Positions 15,768 through 24,449 are shown, counted from the stretch's first letter. The stretch: DNA of 37,854 nt from Candidatus Epulonipiscium sp. (GCA_012799415.1 JAAZLH010000356.1:73132-110985); one strand, 5' to 3'. Notes: generated by a model from the sequence alone, not told the origin. Program-made: numbers and translations.

Positions 15768-16577
15768 TTACACATTAGGTGAAATATAAATTTGCCCAGC
15801 TTCCTCATCAACTCCTTCTAAAACTAGAAGGGTATGATAATGATCGATAAGCTTTTTTTGTGGTTCTGCTGTTGCCATCAATACCCCCGCCCCAATAACC
15901 TCACACTCAAATTCTTTCATTAAATCCTGAATTCCTTTTGCTGTTCCTCCAGCCTTCATAAAGTCATCGATAAAAAGTACTTTTGCTCCCTTTTCTAAAG
16001 AACGCTTAGCCAAAGACATGGTTTGAATTCGTTTGGTGGATCCCGTAATATAATTCATGTGTATGGCCGTCCCCTCTGTCAAACGAGATGATTTACGAAC
16101 AACAACCATAGGCTTTTTTAAGACCTGTGCGACCATGAAGGCCACAGGAATTCCTTTTGTTTCTATGGTGACTACATAATCAATCGGCTCTTGGTGAAAA
16201 GGCATAGCCATAATCTTCCCAATCTGATACGCAATTTCTGGATCATAAAGAAGGTCATTTGTATATATATACCCTCCTGGAATAATACGATCTTTTTGAT
16301 TAATTCTTTTACACAAATCCTTAGCAAAAATTTGTATGTTTTCTGTTGAAACCCAAGGATGATAAAATACTCCTCCTGCAGCACCTGATATTGTTTCTAC
16401 TTTTCCTAGTTGAAACCTTGAAAAAATATTCCGAACTGCATCTACATCCTCGCTAAGAGTAGACTTTGCACAACCAAATAATTCACCAAAATAATTTAAT
16501 GTAAAAACTTTCTTTGGGTTTTCAGTTAATATATGAATCATTGCACCAATTCGCTCATTTTTATGAATTTTACTCAT
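15768..16577 (-). CDS. purR: Purine operon repressor PurR
   Basis: 269 residues. N-terminal winged helix (about 1-75: NERIGAMIHILTENPKKVFTLNYF) and a PRTase-fold effector domain with the PRPP loop VLFIDDFMKAGGTAKGI near 200-215. In Bacillus, PRPP binding to this domain releases the repressor from DNA. AGAGGAG lies seven bases before the ATG. It is divergent from murC, and the shared 233-base gap carries a pair of PurBox-like sequences, suggesting autoregulation. Downstream spoVG as in B. subtilis. Confidence 0.96.
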   Translation of the reverse strand: MSKIHKNERIGAMIHILTENPKKVFTLNYFGELFGCAKSTLSEDVDAVRNIFSRFQLGKVETISGAAGGVFYHPWVSTENIQIFAKDLCKRINQKDRIIPGGYIYTNDLLYDPEIAYQIGKIMAMPFHQEPIDYVVTIETKGIPVAFMVAQVLKKPMVVVRKSSRLTEGTAIHMNYITGSTKRIQTMSLAKRSLEKGAKVLFIDDFMKAGGTAKGIQDLMKEFECEVIGAGVLMATAEPQKKLIDHYHTLLVLEGVDEEAGQIYISPNV

Positions 16578-16621
16578 ATTTCCGCTCCTCTCACAGCTAT
16601 TTCATCTCTATTATACAATAC

Positions 16622-16665
16622 CTATCCGAATATTATAAGTATTACTTAAAAAAACATTCGTTTTT
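16622..16665. promoter_or_regulatory. PurBox-like inverted pair between purR and murC
   Basis: Box 1 (plus, 16622-16634) CTATCCGAATATT matches AWWWCCGAACWWT at 11 of 13; box 2 (minus, 16665-16653) AAAAACGAATGTT at 10 of 13. They face each other across 18 bases, close to the 16-17 usual for B. subtilis PurR operators. A -10-like TATAAT for purR lies between box 1 and purR. Confidence 0.6.
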
Positions 16666-16810
16666 TTAAAAGTGTTTGTGTTTTATTTACTTGCTTTTTG
16701 GTCTATAATAAGTTTAAAATAAGTAAGTCATAGTTCAAACTCATCCGCATTATATGCATATTTAAAAATTACGTTCATATACTAAAAATGGTAAAGAATA
16801 GAGGTGCCTT

Positions 16811-18232
16811 ATGAATTATATTAACTTTAAAAATACAAATCAAGGAATACATTTTATTGGAATTGGAGGCATTAGTATGAGTGGGCTTGCTGAGATCTTA
16901 TTTCAGCAAGGATTTCGTGTTTCTGGCTCCGACCTAAAATCTTCTTCTACAACAAATCACCTTCAACAATTGGGAGTACCCATTTTCATTGGTCATCGTC
17001 CTTCAAATATTCCTATAGACACGAACCTTATTGTTTATACTGCAGCAATTAAAGAAGATAATGAGGAATTGGTAGAAGCCCGTGAGCAACAAATTCCCAC
17101 TATTGATCGCGCTCAATTGCTAGGCGAAATGATGAGAAACTATAAATACCCCATTGCCGTCTCTGGTACCCATGGGAAAACAACAACAACGTCTATGCTA
17201 GCACATATTTTCCTTCATGGAAAAAAAGATCCAACCATTACTGTCGGTGGACTTTTAGATGCTATCGAAGGTAACCTGCATATCGGCCAATCAGACTTTT
17301 TTATTACAGAAGCCTGCGAATATTATGATAGTTTTTTAAAATTCTATCCTTTTATTGGAGTTATTTTAAATATTGATGCTGATCATTTAGATTATTTTAA
17401 AGATCTTCATCAAATTCGTCAATCCTTCAGAAACTTTGCAAAAAAAATTCCCTCCAATGGTAGCCTTATTATTAACGAAAATATTGAAAATCTAGAGGAG
17501 ATTACGGAAGGCTTATCCTGTTCTATTATTACCTTTGGATTGGATACAACAAAATCTACTTGGTATGCTGAAAATATTAGTTATAATGAAAAAGCATGTG
17601 GATCCTTTGATCTCTTTTATCAACAGAAAAAAATGGGAACTGTTCAATTACAAGTACCAGGTCTCCATAATATCTTTAATGCCCTTAGTGCCTGTGCAGC
17701 GGCCTATGCTTTAGGACTTTCCATCGAAACCATTATTGAAGGATTAGGTGGATATTACGGAACCCATAAACGCTTTGAGTACAAAGGAAATTTAAAAGGG
17801 ATTACTATTATTGATGATTATGCTCATCACCCAACAGAAATAAAAGCAACTTTAGATGTGGCTAAAAAACACCCTCATAATACCCTTTGGTGCGTGTTCC
17901 AACCCCATACCTACACTCGAACGAAAGCCTTTTTAAAGGAATTTGCCCTTGCTTTAGAGAAGGCAGATAAAGTCGTGTTAACAGATATTTTTGCCTCCCG
18001 TGAAAAAAATCCTGGCGATATTCATTCTAAAGATCTGTACAATGAGCTACAAAAGAATGGCAAAGAAGTTTATTATTTTCCGACTTTCGAAGAAATTGAA
18101 TGCTTTTTATTAGAAAAATGTATCCCCGGCGATCTGTTGATAACCATGGGTGCAGGAGATGTATCTATTATTGGAGAAGAACTCCTTGGTAATGAGTTAT
18201 CCACATTATCCACAGAGTTGTCAACAATTTGA
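16811..18232 (+). CDS. murC: UDP-N-acetylmuramate-L-alanine ligase MurC
   Basis: 473 residues. Adds L-Ala to UDP-MurNAc, the first peptide step of cell-wall synthesis in the cytoplasm. N-terminal UDP-binding GIGGISMSGLAEIL at 17-30, ATP loop GTHGKTTTT at 119-127, and the C-terminal-domain block DDYAHHPTEI near 337-346. AGAGGTG precedes the ATG. The end is odd: after the normal GAGDVSIIGEELL the protein carries a repetitive tail (N-ELSTLSTELSTI) because the DNA there is a DnaA-box array. murC is divergent from purR and is the only wall gene in the window besides glmU. Confidence 0.96.
   Translation: MNYINFKNTNQGIHFIGIGGISMSGLAEILFQQGFRVSGSDLKSSSTTNHLQQLGVPIFIGHRPSNIPIDTNLIVYTAAIKEDNEELVEAREQQIPTIDRAQLLGEMMRNYKYPIAVSGTHGKTTTTSMLAHIFLHGKKDPTITVGGLLDAIEGNLHIGQSDFFITEACEYYDSFLKFYPFIGVILNIDADHLDYFKDLHQIRQSFRNFAKKIPSNGSLIINENIENLEEITEGLSCSIITFGLDTTKSTWYAENISYNEKACGSFDLFYQQKKMGTVQLQVPGLHNIFNALSACAAAYALGLSIETIIEGLGGYYGTHKRFEYKGNLKGITIIDDYAHHPTEIKATLDVAKKHPHNTLWCVFQPHTYTRTKAFLKEFALALEKADKVVLTDIFASREKNPGDIHSKDLYNELQKNGKEVYYFPTFEEIECFLLEKCIPGDLLITMGAGDVSIIGEELLGNELSTLSTELSTI
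18195..18226 (+). repeat. DnaA-box array, copy 1 (inside the end of murC)
   Basis: Two perfect boxes TTATCCACA directly abutting (18197-18205 and 18206-18214), then three bases and a degenerate box TTGTCAACA (18218-18226). The same pattern recurs 162 bases downstream with 29 of 32 bases identical. Confidence 0.9.
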
Positions 18233-18244
18233 CCTCAATCAATA

Positions 18245-18253
18245 TGTGAATAA
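18245..18253 (-). promoter_or_regulatory. Reversed DnaA box TTATTCACA
   Basis: Matches TTATNCACA on the minus strand; it lies 31 bases after the copy 1 pair. Confidence 0.75.
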
Positions 18254-18356
18254 CAGCTTTACATAATAAAGTTTTTATTCTCCGTTTATTTCGCTTTATA
18301 TCCCTTTTTCCTTAGAGAACAAGGGATATTTTTTAAATTCATAATATTGTACACTA

Positions 18357-18388
18357 AGTTATCCACATTATCCACAAAGTTATTAACA
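18357..18388 (+). repeat. DnaA-box array, copy 2
   Basis: Perfect TTATCCACA at 18359-18367 and 18368-18376 with no gap, then AAG and the degenerate box TTATTAACA (18380-18388). A DnaA-like reversed TAACTCACA follows at 18397-18405. Confidence 0.9.
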
Positions 18389-18597
18389 TCGACAATGTGA
18401 GTTATTTATCTCTTTTTTTACTTATTTTGACAAAATAACTCTTTCCTTACTTTGCCCTTATCCATCAGCAATCCTCTACAGAGTCTTACAATCCTTAGCT
18501 TTTTAGACAACAAAATTTTTATTATTTTCTAAACCTTTCACATATTTTGTCATATGACTTTTTCTTTTTGCTCATGTGTCAATAGAAGGGAAAATAG

Positions 18598-18606
18598 TTA
18601 TCCACA
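18598..18606 (+). promoter_or_regulatory. Perfect DnaA box TTATCCACA upstream of the dnaD-like operon
   Basis: Lies about 65 bases before the candidate -10 of the dnaD-dnaI operon. Confidence 0.85.
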
Positions 18607-18670
18607 ACTAACTTCTTTCGTTCACAGATTAAATTTTCAACTCCTGTATCTATAATATAACATCTTTATA

Positions 18671-18679
18671 TGCTATAAT
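18671..18679 (+). promoter_or_regulatory. Extended -10 promoter of the helicase-loading operon
   Basis: TGCTATAAT is a TGn-extended -10; no recognisable -35 at 17 bases. It lies 37 bases before the ATG, between DnaA boxes at 18598 and 18733. Confidence 0.6.
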
Positions 18680-18715
18680 AGAAAAAACAGCATCTAAATT
18701 GAAGGAGGTGGAATG

Positions 18716-19798
18716 ATGCTGCTACAGTTTAGTTATCCACAAGCCCCCCTAATAGTTCCCTTATCAATTACTTTTATAGAGGAATATATGCCAAAAGCCA
18801 ATGGGACATTCGTGAAGGTTTATCTATACGGATTGTCCTATTGTTATCAAAACGAAAAAGATTTTTCTCTTCCACTGATTGCCCAAACCTTAGATATTCT
18901 AGAGTCAGATGTAATCAAAGCTTTTGAATACTGGGAACAAACTGGCTTAATCAAAAAAAACGAACAAGAAAATGGAGATTTTCATATTGAATATATAACT
19001 CCCACCATTAAAAAACCTGAACCAACGACTATAATGGCAGAAAAACCAGTGCCAAATTCCCTGCCACAGCCATTACAAGTAAAACCTCAATATAGTCCTA
19101 AGGAAGTTTCTATTTATCGTAAAAACCCTGAGATTGATCAGCTATTTAAAATTGCAGAGCGATATTTAGGCCGTATGCTAACTCATCAAGATTTAAGTAC
19201 TTTGTATAGTTTATATGATTGGCTACGTTTACCCGTAGAGGTTATTGAAGTTCTACTAGAACATTGTATATCCAATAACCATCGAAGTATGCGATATATT
19301 GAAAAAGTTGCCATCAACTGGAGAGAAGAAGGTATTAATACAGTAGATAAAGCAAAGGCTAAAGCATACATATTTAATACGGAGTATAGAGAAATAATGA
19401 AAGCTTTTGGATTAAGCCAAAGAGATCCTGCTCCCACTGAAATTACCTATATGAAAAAATGGTTAGATGAATACCAGCTCTCTTTGCCTATCATCTTAGA
19501 GGCCTGCAAAAGGACTATTGAAAATACAGGGAAACCAACTTTTGCTTATACAGACTCAATCTTAACCCATTGGCATAAAAACAATGCAAAAAGCCTTGAA
19601 GATATCCAAGAGTTAGATGAAGCATATCAACAAAAGAAAAACTTACAAAATCCCAATCGTTTTGACAAAGATAATAAAGCTGAACATTACAACCGACCTA
19701 GCCGTTTTGTAAACTTTCAACAACAAACTTGGGATTTTAAAGAACTAGAACGTCTAGAACAAGAACATATTGATCAACAATTATCTGAAGGGAGGTAA
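18716..19798 (+). CDS. DnaB/DnaD-like primosome protein
   Basis: 360 residues. N-terminal winged-helix-like region (about 10-100), proline-rich linker (about 103-135) and two copies of the DnaD/DnaB C-terminal (DDBH2) domain: about 145-215 (LGRMLTHQDLSTLYSLYDWL) and about 225-300 (YMKKWLDEYQLSLPIILEAC). This is the layout of B. subtilis DnaB, which recruits helicase to the origin; the gene pairs with a dnaI-like gene exactly as B. subtilis dnaB-dnaI. The second of two adjacent ATGs (18716) has better spacing (AAGGAGG six bases away). A perfect DnaA box (18733-18741) lies in codons 6-9 and encodes S-Y-P-Q. Confidence 0.85.
   Translation: MLLQFSYPQAPLIVPLSITFIEEYMPKANGTFVKVYLYGLSYCYQNEKDFSLPLIAQTLDILESDVIKAFEYWEQTGLIKKNEQENGDFHIEYITPTIKKPEPTTIMAEKPVPNSLPQPLQVKPQYSPKEVSIYRKNPEIDQLFKIAERYLGRMLTHQDLSTLYSLYDWLRLPVEVIEVLLEHCISNNHRSMRYIEKVAINWREEGINTVDKAKAKAYIFNTEYREIMKAFGLSQRDPAPTEITYMKKWLDEYQLSLPIILEACKRTIENTGKPTFAYTDSILTHWHKNNAKSLEDIQELDEAYQQKKNLQNPNRFDKDNKAEHYNRPSRFVNFQQQTWDFKELERLEQEHIDQQLSEGR
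18733..18741 (+). promoter_or_regulatory. Perfect DnaA box inside the dnaD-like gene
   Basis: TTATCCACA read through as coding sequence about 54 bases after the -10; DnaA bound here could act as a roadblock or autoregulatory site. Confidence 0.75.
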
Positions 19799-19803
19799 AA
19801 TTG

Positions 19804-20799
19804 ATGAGCATTGGTACTACTCAATTCAAACAATTATTACGAGAGTATGATCGTAAACGTACAGCTGCTCAATATGAACTCCATCAAAAACAAGAAGAAG
19901 TTTATCGTAAAATACCCGAAATCGCTAAAATCGATCAGCAATTGGCTACTATAGGAATCGAAATATCAAAATCCATCTTAGTTTCACCCCAAGAAATAGA
20001 TAAACTGGTTCAACAATTAGAGCAAAAAAACTTAGATTTAACGATTCGGAAGGCAGAACTCCTCCATATTCATGGGTATCCCAAAGATTATTTAAAATTA
20101 CATTTTGAATGTACTTTATGTAAAGATACTGGATATATCGAATCTGTCCCTTGTTCCTGCTTAAAACAAAATATGGTGAATCTGGCCTATGAGCAATCGA
20201 ATCTTAGAGATATCCTTAAAATCGAAAACTTTGATTACTTTGACTTTAACTTTTATTCGGACCAAGTGGATCCAGAAACTAAAATGTCCCCCCGCGAAAA
20301 TATGAAAAGGGTCTATAATATATGTATACGCTTTGTTACACAATTTGATGATAACTTCTCTAATCTCATTTTTTATGGGAACCCAGGACTTGGTAAAACA
20401 TTTTTATGTAACTGCATTGCTAAAGACTTATTAGATCAAGGTAAAACCGTACTTTATTTAACTGCCTTTCAGTTATTTAAAATCTTTGAAGTTCATCGAT
20501 TTCGTCCAGAGGAACATACAGAAGAAGAACAATCTTATTTAAATATGATCTTTGATGTAGATCTTTTAATTATTGATGATCTTGGTACGGAATTTAGTAC
20601 TGCCCTCACTGGTGCAGAATTATTCAACTGCTTAAATTCCCGCTTATTAGATAAAAGATCCACTATTATTTCCACTAATCTATCTCCAAATGATTGGCAA
20701 AATCAGTACTCAACTCGTATTGTTTCTAGGGTATTTGGTCATTATCAAGCATTAAAATTTTTTGGTGAAGATATTCGCCTTAAGAAAAAATACAGATAA
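19804..20799 (+). CDS. dnaI: DnaI/DnaC-type AAA+ replicative helicase loader
   Basis: 331 residues. N-terminal coiled-coil region (about 10-90), a zinc-binding four-cysteine segment CTLCKDTGYIESVPCSC near 104-120, then the AAA+ core: Walker A GNPGLGKT near 195-202, Walker B LLIIDDLG near 255-262, and sensor/arginine-finger region STNLSPNDW and STRIVSRVFG. It loads the replicative helicase with the DnaD-like protein encoded just before it (5-base gap). ATG at 19804 is chosen over an adjacent TTG (19801) because GGGAGG is eight bases away. A bidirectional terminator follows. Confidence 0.92.
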   Translation: MSIGTTQFKQLLREYDRKRTAAQYELHQKQEEVYRKIPEIAKIDQQLATIGIEISKSILVSPQEIDKLVQQLEQKNLDLTIRKAELLHIHGYPKDYLKLHFECTLCKDTGYIESVPCSCLKQNMVNLAYEQSNLRDILKIENFDYFDFNFYSDQVDPETKMSPRENMKRVYNICIRFVTQFDDNFSNLIFYGNPGLGKTFLCNCIAKDLLDQGKTVLYLTAFQLFKIFEVHRFRPEEHTEEEQSYLNMIFDVDLLIIDDLGTEFSTALTGAELFNCLNSRLLDKRSTIISTNLSPNDWQNQYSTRIVSRVFGHYQALKFFGEDIRLKKKYR

Positions 20800-20840
20800 A
20801 AAAACCTGTAAGGAACCTAAAATTCCTTACAGGTTTTTTT
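20798..20840. terminator. Bidirectional terminator between dnaI and the oxidoreductases
   Basis: Perfect 18-bp arms (20798-20815, 20823-20840) with A-run and T-run at both ends and a 7-base loop; it serves the convergent genes on both sides. Confidence 0.92.
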
Positions 20841-20841
20841 A

Positions 20842-21837
20842 TTATATACTGCTAACGATAGGCTCCACTTGGTGACTTTCTGTTGAACGGTAAGCAGCAA
20901 TGGCTACTTCCATAGCACGTGTTCCATCAATTCCGGTTACCTTCGGTTCATCTCCCGTTTGAACAACACGAACAAATTCTTTTACTAATCCATCATCTGC
21001 ACTGCTACCCCATCCTATCTCATGGATTTCATTGGTAGAAGCATCTACTAACTTCTGTGTTTGTTTAAAAGCATCTACTTCTAATACCCCTTTTGTTCCT
21101 ACAATCCTCATATATATATCTGGCCAAATAGGATAGTTTTTATGATGCGCCCAGCTACAGTCAATAGTTCCAAACACACCATTTTCAAATTCTACAGTTA
21201 CAATACCACAGTCATCGATTCCCTTATTATGAATTAATTCTCCACTTTCACAATATACTGTCGTATATTCACTACCTGTAAACCATCTCATTAAGTCAGC
21301 CAAGTGGACTGTATGGTCCATAACTGCTCCTCCACCGGCTAATTCCTTAGATATAAACCATCCAGAAGGTATTTTACCATGGTTAATTCCTGTTATGCTA
21401 ATAATATCTCCTATTTCTCCTCTATCTACAGCTGCTTTTGCTTCTAGAATCGATGTATCAAATCGCATAGGAAAAGCTGTCATAATTTGCACATTATTTT
21501 CTTTAGCTGCCTCGATCATAGCCCTTGCATCTTCTTCGTTGGTCGCAAAAGGTTTTTCCACTAATATATGCTTACCTGCTTTAGCTGCTGCTACAGCCAT
21601 TTTTTTATGAAGCACATTGGAAGTACAAATGATTACCCCATCCATTTCTTCCTTTAAAAATTCCTGATAATCGGAATAATATTTAGTTTTTAATTTAGAA
21701 GCCATTTCTGTTCCTCTAAATGTTTGATCATCCCATATTCCTACTAACTCTACATTGGGAAGCTTTAATAATCCTATCGCATAAGAAAAAGCATGCATAT
21801 GCTCAAAGCTTAATATACCAATTTTTACTTTTTTCAT
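20842..21837 (-). CDS. Gfo/Idh/MocA-family oxidoreductase (second of pair)
   Basis: 331 residues. NAD(P)-dependent sugar or inositol-type dehydrogenase. Visible: VEKPFATNE (the EKP motif, near 93-101), substrate-domain block GGAVMDHTVHLADLMRWF with the catalytic Asp and His near 175-183. The usual N-terminal GxGxxG is replaced by GILSFEHMHAFSY, so the nucleotide-binding turn is atypical; the variant occurs in some subfamilies. ATG 21837 has AAGGAGGG seven bases upstream. It starts 13 bases after the first oxidoreductase and follows a ROK repressor; the substrate is not known. Confidence 0.85.
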   Translation of the reverse strand: MKKVKIGILSFEHMHAFSYAIGLLKLPNVELVGIWDDQTFRGTEMASKLKTKYYSDYQEFLKEEMDGVIICTSNVLHKKMAVAAAKAGKHILVEKPFATNEEDARAMIEAAKENNVQIMTAFPMRFDTSILEAKAAVDRGEIGDIISITGINHGKIPSGWFISKELAGGGAVMDHTVHLADLMRWFTGSEYTTVYCESGELIHNKGIDDCGIVTVEFENGVFGTIDCSWAHHKNYPIWPDIYMRIVGTKGVLEVDAFKQTQKLVDASTNEIHEIGWGSSADDGLVKEFVRVVQTGDEPKVTGIDGTRAMEVAIAAYRSTESHQVEPIVSSI

Positions 21838-21850
21838 TTTTATTCCCTCC

Positions 21851-22837
21851 TTATAGTTGAACAGACTTTCCTGTTTTAGATGATTCAATAGCAGCCAAGG
21901 CTACTTTTAGAGCCTTTAAAGCTTGACTACCAGTGATTGTCGGAGGGCGATCTTCGATGACAGCATTAATAAATTCTTGTAACTCTTGGGTATAAGGTTC
22001 ATCGCTAGGCTTCAATGGATTTTCTATAGTAGATACAAAATGTCCGTCATTAATTTGTTTTTTTATAGAAGAACTTTCAATACTATCATATTCTATCTGT
22101 CCAGATGTACCAACGATTTCAAAGCTAGATCCAAATCGAGCTCCTGTTGGATAAGCCCAACTTCCTTCTACATGGGCTACAAGACCATTTTTCAGGCGTA
22201 AAGTAACTAAACAATGATCCTGTCCCTTTATTCTACCATTCAAACTTTTTGCAAAGACACGTTCCACATCTCCAAAATGATGAATAATCCAATCAAAGTC
22301 ATGAATTACCAAATCTAATAAAGGTCCACCACTGCACTCATAGTTTGAATACCAATCTTGCCAACTCCAAGAAGGATAAGCACCATTTCGAGTGGTTCTA
22401 ATTAGTTTAGGTGTGCCAATTCTCCCTGTTTCAACGGTTTCAACTGCCTTTTTATAAGCAGGAAAAAATCGTACTACATGCCCCACAGAAAACTTAACTC
22501 CCATTTCTTCTGCTTTTGTAATCATAGAGAGACCGTCTTCTTCTGTTATAGCAAGAGGCTTTTCACAAAACACATGTCTTTTTAAATCCATTGCTTTAAG
22601 AGCAAATTCTTTATGCATATAAGTAGGAATACAAAGATCTACAATATCTACCTCTATTTCTTCTAACATCTTTTCATAATCACTATAATACTTTGCTCCT
22701 AGGCTTTCTGCCATAGATCTGCCTTTTTCTTCTTGAATATCACAAACAGCAACTACTTGGGCGTTACTAATATTTCTATACCCTTGGGCATGGGTTCTCC
22801 CCATGGTTCCACATCCAACTAAAGCAACTTTTATCAT
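21851..22837 (-). CDS. Gfo/Idh/MocA-family oxidoreductase (first of pair)
   Basis: 328 residues beginning MIKVALVGCGTMGRTHAQGY with a normal dinucleotide-binding motif (GCGTMG, residues 8-13). CEKPLAITEE carries the catalytic Lys of the EKP motif; GGPLLDLVIHDFDWI has the catalytic Asp/His. Length and blocks are normal for the family. Start at 22837: GGGGG about ten bases upstream; an ATG at 22861 would add eight residues. Together with its neighbour and the ROK repressor upstream it forms a small sugar-catabolic operon without its own transporter. Confidence 0.88.
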   Translation of the reverse strand: MIKVALVGCGTMGRTHAQGYRNISNAQVVAVCDIQEEKGRSMAESLGAKYYSDYEKMLEEIEVDIVDLCIPTYMHKEFALKAMDLKRHVFCEKPLAITEEDGLSMITKAEEMGVKFSVGHVVRFFPAYKKAVETVETGRIGTPKLIRTTRNGAYPSWSWQDWYSNYECSGGPLLDLVIHDFDWIIHHFGDVERVFAKSLNGRIKGQDHCLVTLRLKNGLVAHVEGSWAYPTGARFGSSFEIVGTSGQIEYDSIESSSIKKQINDGHFVSTIENPLKPSDEPYTQELQEFINAVIEDRPPTITGSQALKALKVALAAIESSKTGKSVQL

Positions 22838-22922
22838 TTGTTTCTTTCCCCCAAACTCCATGGATCAATTAATTATCCATTATATTTTTTATCATTTCTA
22901 TTCCTCATTCTAATTTACCTTA

Positions 22923-24203
22923 TTAGTTTTTTATCATTTTAAATATACTATCCTCAAAAACTGTTTTAGACATTCCTAAAAATGAAGAATCTCGTCCTAA
23001 CCTCGAAACATAAATTTGGGTATTCTCAGAAAATGTTTTCAGCGTCTTGGAAAATACAATCTGTTTCATTTGTTTCACTATTTCATCTCCTGAATGACTG
23101 AAAGCACCACCTAAGATAATAAGCTGTGGATTAAAAATATTGATTATATTCGCAATCCCTATCCCTAGTAAATAAAACTGTTCCTGTAAGACTGTACTAC
23201 AGGCTTGATCCCCTTGCACACCAAGCTCTATAATATCCTCATAGCGAAGCCCCTTCACCTCCTTTACACTACTTATTGACCCTTCTTCTAGTAATTCTTT
23301 TAGCCTCTTAATAGCTGGATCCTCTGAAACCATGGCATCTAAACATCCTTTATTTCCACATCTACAGAGGGGGCCTGTAGGATCAATCGTCATATGTCCT
23401 AGTTCAAAACCTCCTTGGGGTAACTTAAACAACTTCCCAGAATGAATATAAGACATCCCTACCCCATTTTCTATCAATATATAAATTACATTTTTATAAG
23501 CAGCATCCAAATCAAAGGAATATTCTCCTAACAAAAGGGCATCTGCATCTTTAAAGATATAAGCTTTTTTGTTACTTGGCATGATTTCATTGATTATTTC
23601 TTGCAAATTGAAATTCTCTATATGCAAACTTGAACAAAAAATTACTGTACTATTTTCATAGTCTATTAATCCTGGAATACTTACTGCAATTCCTGAAATT
23701 AAATCTATATCCTCACAGAAATCCTCAAGAGCATGAGTAATACTTGCTTTTAATGTATCTTTTAATGTTATTTCATTATAAATAGGTGTACCAATTTCTT
23801 TTCTGTATAAAATCTTAAAGCTGGTATTAACAATTGTCACTAAGGCTCCCTTAGGGGTAATGCGAATGGCTATACAATAGGCCGCATTAGGATTAATACC
23901 AAATATAACAGGCGGCCTACCTCCACTAGACTCTCCCACCCTAATCTCTCTTACAAGATTCATCTTAACTAAATCAGAAGTAATTGCTGAAATAGTAGTA
24001 GGACTTAGCCTTGTTTCATTCGTTAAATCCGTTCTAGAAATTTCCTCTCGTTTTCTAATAATATTAAGAACAGACTGTCTATTTAAAAATTTAATCGTAT
24101 CTTTATCTGCTTTTCGACTCAACTTCTCTACTCGCTTCCTTTCTTTACTAGAAAACCAAGTCTTTAAAATATTGTACAAAACTTTCGCCTTCAAATCTTT
24201 CAT
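22923..24203 (-). CDS. ROK-family transcriptional repressor (XylR/NagC type)
   Basis: 426 residues. N-terminal winged helix (about 37-100: FLNRQSVLNIIRKREEISRT and LSPTTISAITSDL), then a ROK sugar-binding domain with ELGHMTI and the zinc motif CRCGNKGCLDAM near 290. The kinase motif ENDxN is changed to KDADALLLGE, fitting a sensor rather than a kinase. There is no ribosome binding site before the ATG at 24203, and a -10-like TATAAT lies only about ten bases upstream; the mRNA may be leaderless or translation may begin at TTG 24122, which gives the more usual N-terminal length. It heads the two oxidoreductase genes, which it probably controls. Confidence 0.85.
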   Translation of the reverse strand: MKDLKAKVLYNILKTWFSSKERKRVEKLSRKADKDTIKFLNRQSVLNIIRKREEISRTDLTNETRLSPTTISAITSDLVKMNLVREIRVGESSGGRPPVIFGINPNAAYCIAIRITPKGALVTIVNTSFKILYRKEIGTPIYNEITLKDTLKASITHALEDFCEDIDLISGIAVSIPGLIDYENSTVIFCSSLHIENFNLQEIINEIMPSNKKAYIFKDADALLLGEYSFDLDAAYKNVIYILIENGVGMSYIHSGKLFKLPQGGFELGHMTIDPTGPLCRCGNKGCLDAMVSEDPAIKRLKELLEEGSISSVKEVKGLRYEDIIELGVQGDQACSTVLQEQFYLLGIGIANIINIFNPQLIILGGAFSHSGDEIVKQMKQIVFSKTLKTFSENTQIYVSRLGRDSSFLGMSKTVFEDSIFKMIKN

Positions 24204-24228
24204 AATTAGAGTATTATATGTATACTAA
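24204..24228 (-). promoter_or_regulatory. Palindrome and -10 before the ROK repressor gene
   Basis: ATTAG...CTAAT outer arms and GTAT/ATAC inner arms surround TATAAT (24213-24218 on the minus strand). Suggests an autoregulatory operator over the promoter; the arms are offset by two bases. Confidence 0.45.
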
Positions 24229-24365
24229 TATTGCTACTTTTTCAAGTCACTGAAATAAGTCTGTACAAGATTACGCAATCATACTATCATATTACTACTG
24301 GGAATTCAACATATTTCTAAATATTTTTTCTACTCTTAACAATTTTTCAATCTAATATTACACTA

Positions 24366-24394
24366 TGATATTTAATCTCTCTTGCTCATATACT
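24366..24394 (+). promoter_or_regulatory. Sigma-E-type promoter of the L,D-transpeptidase
   Basis: ATATT (24368-24372), 14 bases, CATATACT (24387-24394): same spacing and the same -10 octamer as the yabP promoter. Start of transcription would be near 24402. Confidence 0.65.
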
Positions 24395-24449
24395 TCTTAT
24401 AGGATAAATCAAGCCATACAGTGTCTAATAATTAGGAGGAAAAATAATC

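Larger units (their letters stand above)
18233..18715. other. Origin-like AT-rich gap with DnaA boxes
   Basis: No gene in about 480 bases. It contains the reversed box at 18245, the array at 18357-18388, a box at 18598, and long AT-rich stretches (18241-18358, 18411-18597) that could unwind. The dnaD promoter is at its right end. No clear DnaA-trio element could be recognised. Confidence 0.7.

Noticed and set aside
18195..18741. Calling this region the chromosomal oriC outright
   Set aside because: dnaA, dnaN and rpmH are not in the window and no DnaA-trio was recognised; only a DnaA-box cluster can be supported.
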